Assembly: GCA_036269895.1 (NCBI GenBank)
Contig: DATBDN010000040.1
Location: 1-35,858 of the forward strand
Reading direction: 5' to 3'
DNA from: DATBDN01 sp036269895
GTDB lineage: Bacteria; Actinomycetota; Thermoleophilia; Solirubrobacterales; Thermoleophilaceae
DNA: 35,858 bases
Within the stretch, counting starts at the first letter, position 1; the number at the start of each line of letters is the position of its first letter. The notes beneath the pieces were generated by a model. That model did no database searches. It was not told the DNA's origin and worked only from the letters and a program-made list of their open reading frames with translations. The position numbers and the translations under genes are program-made. Positions 31,588 to 35,858 of the stretch are shown piece by piece.

Positions 31588-31640
31588 GCCCCCATGACGA
31601 CGATGCATCCCCGCCGCCGGGTCTGCCAGCATCCTCCGAC

Positions 31641-32330
31641 ATGGCGTCGCAGGACGAGACGGCCAGGCTGCTCGAGCGAACACCGTTGTTCTCCGGGCTC
31701 AACGCGACCGAGCTGGAGGAGCTCGCGAAGGTGGCCGTGCCGCGAAGCTACGAAGCCGGACAGGTGGTTTTTCGCGAGGGCGACGCCGGGGATACGTGCT
31801 TCGTCGTTCGCTCCGGCGCGGTGAAGATCACGCGCGAGCATGGCGGCCGCACGATCGCCCTGGCCGAGCTGCGCGCGGGCGACACCTTCGGCGAGCTGTC
31901 GATGTTCGGCGGTGAGGTGCGCTCCGCCACCGCCCAGGCGCTCGAGCCCACCGCGGCGGTCGCGCTGCTCGCCGGCGACATCCGCCGGCTGCTGGCGAGC
32001 AATCCGGAGATCGCGTTGAAGATGCTCGAGACGATGGCCAACCGGGTGCGGGCCACGAATCAACGGCTCGCGAACCAGTCGTTCCAGACCGTTGCCGGGC
32101 GCGTCGCCGGCGTCCTGATGCAGCTCGTCGACGCCCGCCAGTCCGAGGGTGCCGGCGAGCGCGACGTGCTGGTGGAGACGACCCAGGCCGACATCGCCCA
32201 GTTGGCCGGGGCGTCGCGTGAAAGCGCCAGCCGCTTCCTCGCCACGCTCGAGCGCGAAGGCCTCGTCACTACGCAGCGCGGCAGGGTCATCGTGCACGAC
32301 CCGTCCGCGCTGCGGAACTACATCTACTGA
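31641..32330 (+). CDS. Crp/Fnr-family transcriptional regulator
   Basis: A 229-residue regulator. The cyclic-nucleotide-binding domain covers about residues 10-130 (LFSGLNATELEELAKVAV, VVFREGDAGDTCFVVRSGAVKI, and the phosphate-binding FGELSMFGGEVRSATAQAL). A dimerisation helix follows, and the C-terminal winged helix has TQADIAQLAGASRESASRFLATLEREGLV. The GEL and the RS pair are retained, so cAMP or a related nucleotide could bind; there are no N-terminal Cys as in Fnr. The members of this group in actinobacteria resemble GlxR/Crp. ATG 31641 has no ribosome site. It is divergent from ridA and followed 8 nt later by pcm. Confidence 0.9.
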   Translation: MASQDETARLLERTPLFSGLNATELEELAKVAVPRSYEAGQVVFREGDAGDTCFVVRSGAVKITREHGGRTIALAELRAGDTFGELSMFGGEVRSATAQALEPTAAVALLAGDIRRLLASNPEIALKMLETMANRVRATNQRLANQSFQTVAGRVAGVLMQLVDARQSEGAGERDVLVETTQADIAQLAGASRESASRFLATLEREGLVTTQRGRVIVHDPSALRNYIY

Positions 32331-32338
32331 GGGTCTGC

Positions 32339-32962
32339 GTGGCCGACTGGGCCGAGCAACGCGCGCTGATGGTGGAGCGTCAGCTGCGCGAGCGCGGGAT
32401 CGATGACCCACGCGTGCTCGCAGCGATGGGGGAGGTCCCGCGCGAGGCCTTCCTGCCGCACGCCGTGCGCGGTGACGCCTATGCCGATGGAGCCCTGCCG
32501 ATCGGCGAGGGGCAGACGATGTCCCAGCCGTGGATCGTCGCCTTCATGGCTCAGCTGCTCGGGCTGGAGGGCGACGAGAAGGTGCTGGAGGTCGGCACGG
32601 GCTCGGGCTATGGCGCCGGGGTCCTGTCGAGGCTGTGCGCGCACGTCGTCACCGTCGAGCGCCACGAGGCACTCGCCGAGGCGGCGAAGGCAACGCTGGC
32701 CGCGCTCGGCTACAACAACGTCGAGGTGCGTGTGGGCGACGGAACCGAGGGCGTCCCGGATCGGGCGCCGTATGACGGCATCAGCGTCACGGCGACGGCC
32801 GAGGGCGCGCCCCCGTCCGCGCTGCTGGGCCAGCTGGCGGAGCACGCGCCACTCGTGATCCCGATCCGCCGCCGCGGCCGCGAGCACCTCATGCTCATCC
32901 GCGACGGCAAGCAGGAGGCGCTGGTGCCGGTCCGCTTCGTGCCGCTGGTGGGGCCACCGTGA
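32339..32962 (+). CDS. pcm: Protein-L-isoaspartate O-methyltransferase
   Basis: A 207-residue SAM-dependent repair enzyme. The substrate-binding MVERQLRERGIDDPRVLAAM and the EGQTMSQPWIVAFMAQLL segment precede the SAM motif VLEVGTGSGYGAGVLS, followed by VTVERHEALAE, and the end has VRFVPLVG, all typical of Pcm. It methylates isoaspartyl residues that form in ageing proteins and starts their conversion back to Asp. GTG 32339 lies 8 nt after the regulator stop. The stop overlaps the Nudix start as GTGA. With GroES/GroEL nearby, this end of the window has a protein-maintenance theme. Confidence 0.95.
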   Translation: MADWAEQRALMVERQLRERGIDDPRVLAAMGEVPREAFLPHAVRGDAYADGALPIGEGQTMSQPWIVAFMAQLLGLEGDEKVLEVGTGSGYGAGVLSRLCAHVVTVERHEALAEAAKATLAALGYNNVEVRVGDGTEGVPDRAPYDGISVTATAEGAPPSALLGQLAEHAPLVIPIRRRGREHLMLIRDGKQEALVPVRFVPLVGPP

Positions 32963-33390
32963 TCCGCGAGTTCTCCGCGGGCGGGCTCGTCATCCGCAAC
33001 ATGCGCGGCCGTCCGCACCTGGCGACCGTGCTCGTGAAGGACGCGGCCGTTCACGCGCTGCCGAAGGGCAACATCGAGGCCGGCGAAAAGGGGGTCGACG
33101 CCGCCGTCCGCGAGGTGCGCGAGGAGACGGGGCTCCGGGCGGAGGTGGTCGAGAAGCTCGGCGACGTCAAGTACTGGTACGTGCGCAAGTGGTCGGACGG
33201 CGAGCGTGTCTTCAAGGTCGTGTCGTTCTTCCTGCTGCGCTACGTGTCAGGAAGCCTGCGTGACTACCAGCGCTCGGAGGTCGACGGGGCGGAGTGGATT
33301 CCGCTCGAGGACGCGCCGAGGGTCCTGAGCTACCGCGGCGAGAAGGACATGGCGAAACTCGCTCTATCGAAGCTGGCTGACTCCGGCTAG
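32959..33390 (+). CDS. Nudix hydrolase
   Basis: A 143-residue protein with a complete Nudix box at about residues 37-59: Gly, five residues, Glu, seven residues, then REVREETGL, exactly the consensus spacing. The N-terminus begins with the strand FSAGGLVIRNMRGRPHL and the domain continues through KYWYVRKWSDGERVFKVVSFFLLRY, which resembles the diadenosine-polyphosphate or 8-oxo-dGTP groups. Substrate is not certain. GTG 32959 overlaps the pcm stop, so it is coupled to pcm. The ASCH gene 11 nt downstream has its own TAGGCT box within this gene's stop region. Confidence 0.92.
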   Translation: MIREFSAGGLVIRNMRGRPHLATVLVKDAAVHALPKGNIEAGEKGVDAAVREVREETGLRAEVVEKLGDVKYWYVRKWSDGERVFKVVSFFLLRYVSGSLRDYQRSEVDGAEWIPLEDAPRVLSYRGEKDMAKLALSKLADSG

Positions 33391-33393
33391 GCT
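33388..33393 (+). promoter_or_regulatory. Putative -10 box TAGGCT for the ASCH gene (leaderless)
   Basis: TAGGCT begins at the stop codon of the Nudix gene and lies 8 nt before GTG 33402 without a Shine-Dalgarno. The flanking bases (33385-33404) match 18 of 20 with 11432-11451. Confidence 0.45.
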
Positions 33394-33401
33394 CCCGCGC
33401 C

Positions 33402-33800
33402 GTGCTCGTCCTCAACTTCTACTCGCCGCTCTTCATAGATCAACTGCGGAAGGGTCGCAAGACGGCGACGATCCGCTTGGGCGACAAAACCCACAAGTAC
33501 CGCAAGGGCGAAGTGGTGCTCGTGACGGTGGGCTACCAGTACTCGCCACGCGAGCGGATCTTCGAGGCGGTGGTCGACTCGATCGAGGTCAAGCGCGTCG
33601 GCGACCTCTCCCCGCGCGACATCGAGCACGACAATCCCGAGTTCCGCCGGCTCGACGAGGAAGTCCACTTCCTCGAGCAGATCTACGGCCGCTCGATCTC
33701 GAACGACGACACGGTCACAGTTGTCCGCTTCAGCCAGGTCTTCGAGCGCCGCCCGGAAATCGCCGAGCGCCTCTCCCCACAAGCACCGTCGCAGAACTAG
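33402..33800 (+). CDS. ASCH-domain protein
   Basis: A 132-residue protein with an ASCH (PUA-like beta-barrel) fold: VLNFYSPLFIDQLRKGRKTATIR has the typical GxKTxTxR turn, followed by YRKGEVVLVTVGYQYSPR, and VKRVGDLSPRDIEHDN. ASCH proteins are thought to bind RNA or act on modified nucleosides (the E. coli YqfB protein hydrolyses N4-acetylcytidine). It is longer than that minimal enzyme, with a C-terminal extension from about residue 100. GTG 33402 is chosen because the fold starts there and a TAGGCT box is 8 nt upstream. It sits between the Nudix gene and groES. Confidence 0.8.
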   Translation: MLVLNFYSPLFIDQLRKGRKTATIRLGDKTHKYRKGEVVLVTVGYQYSPRERIFEAVVDSIEVKRVGDLSPRDIEHDNPEFRRLDEEVHFLEQIYGRSISNDDTVTVVRFSQVFERRPEIAERLSPQAPSQN

Positions 33801-33817
33801 CGGTTTTTCACATCCGT

Positions 33818-33844
33818 TTGGCACTCCCCTTGCTAGAGTGCCAA
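33818..33844 (+). promoter_or_regulatory. CIRCE element (HrcA operator) before groES
   Basis: TTGGCACTC at 33818-33826, nine spacer bases, and GAGTGCCAA at 33836-33844 form a perfect inverted repeat; each arm differs from the classical CIRCE (TTAGCACTC-N9-GAGTGCTAA) by one base. A possible -10 TAGAGT (33834-33839) lies within it, so HrcA binding would block the promoter until heat shock. Confidence 0.95.
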
Positions 33845-33881
33845 ATCGCAAGTTCATGCTTTCAACGGAGGTCCACGCGTA

Positions 33882-34172
33882 ATGAAGCTCAAGCCTCTCG
33901 GCGACCGGCTGATCGTAAAGCCGCTCGATGAGGAGGAGACCACTGCAAGCGGGATCGTCCTGCCCGACACCGCCAAGGAAAAGCCGCAGAAGGGCGAGGT
34001 CCTCGCTGTCGGCGACGGGCGTTGGGACGAGGACGGCGAAAAGCGAATCCCGCTCGACGTATCGGAGGGCGACACGGTCCTCTACTCCAAGTACGGCGGA
34101 ACCGAGGTGAAAGTGGAGGGCGACGACCTGCTCGTCCTTCGCGAATCCGACGTCCTCGCCGTAGTCCAGTAA
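33882..34172 (+). CDS. groES: GroES co-chaperonin
   Basis: A 96-residue protein of normal length. KLKPLGDRLIVKPLDEEE opens it, SGIVLPDTAKEKPQKGEV contains the mobile loop that contacts GroEL, and VLYSKYGGTEVKVEGDDLLVLRESDVLAVV closes it. It caps GroEL and encloses folding substrates. GGAGG lies at 33867-33871, 10 bases before ATG, unlike the leaderless genes nearby. The gene follows the CIRCE element by 37 nt and precedes groEL by 29 nt, so the two form a heat-shock operon probably repressed by HrcA, whose gene is not in this window. Confidence 0.98.
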   Translation: MKLKPLGDRLIVKPLDEEETTASGIVLPDTAKEKPQKGEVLAVGDGRWDEDGEKRIPLDVSEGDTVLYSKYGGTEVKVEGDDLLVLRESDVLAVVQ

Positions 34173-34201
34173 CGAAGAACCAGACGGAGGACTGAGACCA
34201 G

Positions 34202-35824
34202 ATGGCCCACAAGGACATCAAGTTCGACCAGGACGCCCGGTCCGCTCTCGAGGCGGGCGTCGACGCGGTCGCAAACGCGGTCAAGGTCACGCTCGGCCCA
34301 CGCGGCCGCTACGTGGTGCTTGACAAGAAGTTCGGCGCCCCGACCATCACCAACGACGGTGTGACGATCGCTCGCGAGATCGAGGTCGAGGACGTATTCG
34401 AGAACCAGGGCGCACAGCTCGTCCGCGAGGTCGCCACGGCGACCAACGACGTTGCCGGTGACGGCACGACGACCGCGACCGTGCTGGCCCAGGCGATCGT
34501 TCGCAACGGTCTGAAGAACGTCACGGCCGGCGCCAACCCGCTCGCGCTCAAGCGCGGGATCGAGAAGGCCGTCGACAAGGTCGTCGAGAACATCCAGTCG
34601 CAGTCCAAGGAGGTCTCGGGCAAGGATCAGATCGCCCGCGTGGCCACCATCTCGGCCGGCGACGAGGAGATCGGCGACGTCATCGCCGACGCGATCGAGA
34701 AGGTCGGCAAGGACGGCGTCGTGAACGTCGAGGAGGGCCAGACGTTCGGCATGGACCTCGAGTTCACCGAGGGCATGCAGTTCGACAAGGGCTACATCTC
34801 GCCGTACATGGTCACCGACCAGGACCGCATGGAGGGCGTGCTGGAGGACCCCTACATCCTGATCGCCAACTCGAAGATCGGTTCCGTCCGCGACGTGCTG
34901 CCGGTGCTCGAGGCAGTGATCCAGAGCGGCAAGCCGATCCTGATCATCGCCGAGGACGTCGAGGGCGAGTCCCTCGCGACGCTCGTCGTGAACAAGCTCC
35001 GCGGCACCTTCACCGGCGTTGCCGTCAAGGCGCCGGGCTTCGGCGATCGCCGCAAGCGGATGCTCGAGGACATCGCGATCCTCAGCAACGCCGAGGTCAT
35101 CACCGAGGAGATGGGTCTCAAGCTCGAGAACACGCAGGTCTCGCAGCTGGGCCGGGCGCGTCGGGTTGTCGTCGGCAAGGACACGACGACGATCGTCGAC
35201 GGCGCGGGTGACCCGGTCGCCATCAAGGGCCGGATCAACCAGATCAAGACGGAGATCGAGAACACCGATTCGGACTTCGATAAGGAGAAGCTCCAGGAGC
35301 GCCTTGCCAAGCTGTCCGGTGGTGTTGCCGTGGTCAAGGTCGGCGCGGCGACCGAGACCGAGATGAAGGAGAAGAAGCATCGCGTCGAGGACGCGCTGCA
35401 GGCCACGCGCGCTGCGCTCGAGGAGGGCATCGTCCCCGGTGGCGGCGTCGCGCTGCTCGCCGCGCAGAAGGCCATCAATCTCGACCGGTTCGAGGACGAG
35501 GACGAGAAGACCGGCGCCAAGATCGTGCTGCGCGCGCTCGAGGAGCCAATGCGCCAGATCGCCGAGAACGCGGGCCTCGAGGGCTCGGTGGTCGTCAACG
35601 ATGTCCGCAAGGCCAAGAAGGGTCAGGGCCTGAACGCGGCCAACGGCGAGATCGTCGACCTGGTCAAGGAGGGCATCATCGACCCGGCGATGGTCACGCG
35701 CTCGGCGCTCCAGAACGCCGCGTCGATCGCCAAGAACATCCTCACCACCGAGGCGATCGTCGCCGAGATCGCGGACACCAACGGCGGTGGCGGTGGTATG
35801 CCCGACATGAGCGGGATGATGTAG
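34202..35824 (+). CDS. groEL: GroEL chaperonin (60 kDa)
   Basis: A 540-residue chaperonin. It has KVTLGPRGRYVVLDKKFGAPTITNDGVTIAREIE in several conserved blocks, the ATP-site VAGDGTTTATVLAQ, KAPGFGDRRKRMLEDIA in the apical domain, and EEGIVPGGGVALL near the end. The tail is Gly/Met-rich (GGGGGMPDMSGMM), the typical GroEL form and not the His-rich tail seen in the operon-linked GroEL1 of mycobacteria. GGAGG at 34186-34190 precedes the ATG by 11 bases. It ends 34 nt before the right edge; no terminator is complete in the remaining bases. Confidence 0.98.
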   Translation: MAHKDIKFDQDARSALEAGVDAVANAVKVTLGPRGRYVVLDKKFGAPTITNDGVTIAREIEVEDVFENQGAQLVREVATATNDVAGDGTTTATVLAQAIVRNGLKNVTAGANPLALKRGIEKAVDKVVENIQSQSKEVSGKDQIARVATISAGDEEIGDVIADAIEKVGKDGVVNVEEGQTFGMDLEFTEGMQFDKGYISPYMVTDQDRMEGVLEDPYILIANSKIGSVRDVLPVLEAVIQSGKPILIIAEDVEGESLATLVVNKLRGTFTGVAVKAPGFGDRRKRMLEDIAILSNAEVITEEMGLKLENTQVSQLGRARRVVVGKDTTTIVDGAGDPVAIKGRINQIKTEIENTDSDFDKEKLQERLAKLSGGVAVVKVGAATETEMKEKKHRVEDALQATRAALEEGIVPGGGVALLAAQKAINLDRFEDEDEKTGAKIVLRALEEPMRQIAENAGLEGSVVVNDVRKAKKGQGLNAANGEIVDLVKEGIIDPAMVTRSALQNAASIAKNILTTEAIVAEIADTNGGGGGMPDMSGMM

Positions 35825-35858
35825 CCAGAGCGCGTTGATTGGTTTCCAACCGACACGG

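Noticed and set aside
35825..35858. Possible terminator after groEL with GGTT...AACC
   Set aside because: The stem is only four base pairs with no T-run in the 34 nt available, and the window ends there.
1..35858. CRISPR arrays, tRNA or rRNA genes, transposases, phage genes and integration sites
   Set aside because: I found no regularly spaced repeats, no cloverleaf-like or rRNA sequence and no recombinase or phage protein. Base composition and codon use look uniform, so I see no sign of a recent foreign island.

Overview
This 35.9 kb window is compact, very GC-rich and GTG-start-rich chromosomal DNA from a high-GC Gram-positive bacterium. A natural PafB-PafC fusion, an Lhr helicase close to a Nei2-type glycosylase, a StrD-type dTDP-sugar pair, a PAS/winged-helix/BTAD regulator and many leaderless-looking genes point to Actinobacteria. 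A deep lineage such as Thermoleophilia (Solirubrobacterales) is my best guess, by inference only. I see no rRNA, tRNA, insertion sequence, prophage or CRISPR array. Thirty-five protein genes are supported, one of them cut by the left edge.

Layout. 1-1061: end of a YbjQ-like gene and a hotdog thioesterase. 1153-3883: an ECF-type sigma factor divergent from a Cys-rich PAS/winged-helix/BTAD regulator, which is followed by a shortened, active-site-less relative of the RmlA nucleotidyltransferase. 3880-7693: SDR, YhaM-like OB/HD nuclease, VOC protein and Tat-exported PhoD phosphatase. 7779-11427: fused PafBC and a large secreted protein. 11449-14699: a tightly coupled run of PPOX-fold protein, RmlA, RmlB and an ABC ATPase, in which RmlA appears to start at ATT. 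14752-21070: a membrane GGDEF-EAL protein, the ABC-2 permease that probably partners the ATPase, a family 5 uracil-DNA glycosylase and a soluble GAF-GAF-GGDEF-EAL protein. 21067-27734: a small DUF2795 protein, then lhr, an unknown membrane-anchored protein, nei2 and a GDPD-like protein, all coupled by overlaps. 27749-29996: a secreted protein divergent from an ECF sigma factor with a DUF4349 membrane partner. 29977-31575: ridA and threonine deaminase. 31641-33800: Crp/Fnr regulator, Pcm, Nudix and ASCH proteins. 33818-35824: CIRCE-controlled groES-groEL.

How the genes work together. Four products concern DNA damage (PafBC, UDG, Lhr, Nei2). RmlA and RmlB make dTDP-4-keto-6-deoxyglucose, and the ATPase and permease would form an exporter, with a c-di-GMP enzyme gene placed between its two halves. 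RidA removes the reactive product of its neighbour threonine deaminase. Pcm and GroES/GroEL maintain proteins.

The signals most worth a second look are: the ATT start of rmlA; a recurring TANNNT box 6-11 nt upstream of start codons that lack a Shine-Dalgarno (two copies match 18 of 20 bases); the pseudo-RmlA beside a Cys-rich PAS-BTAD regulator; the ABC exporter split by a GGDEF-EAL gene; the unknown membrane protein coupled between lhr and nei2; and a 21-bp tandem duplication that repeats the ATPase stop codon.
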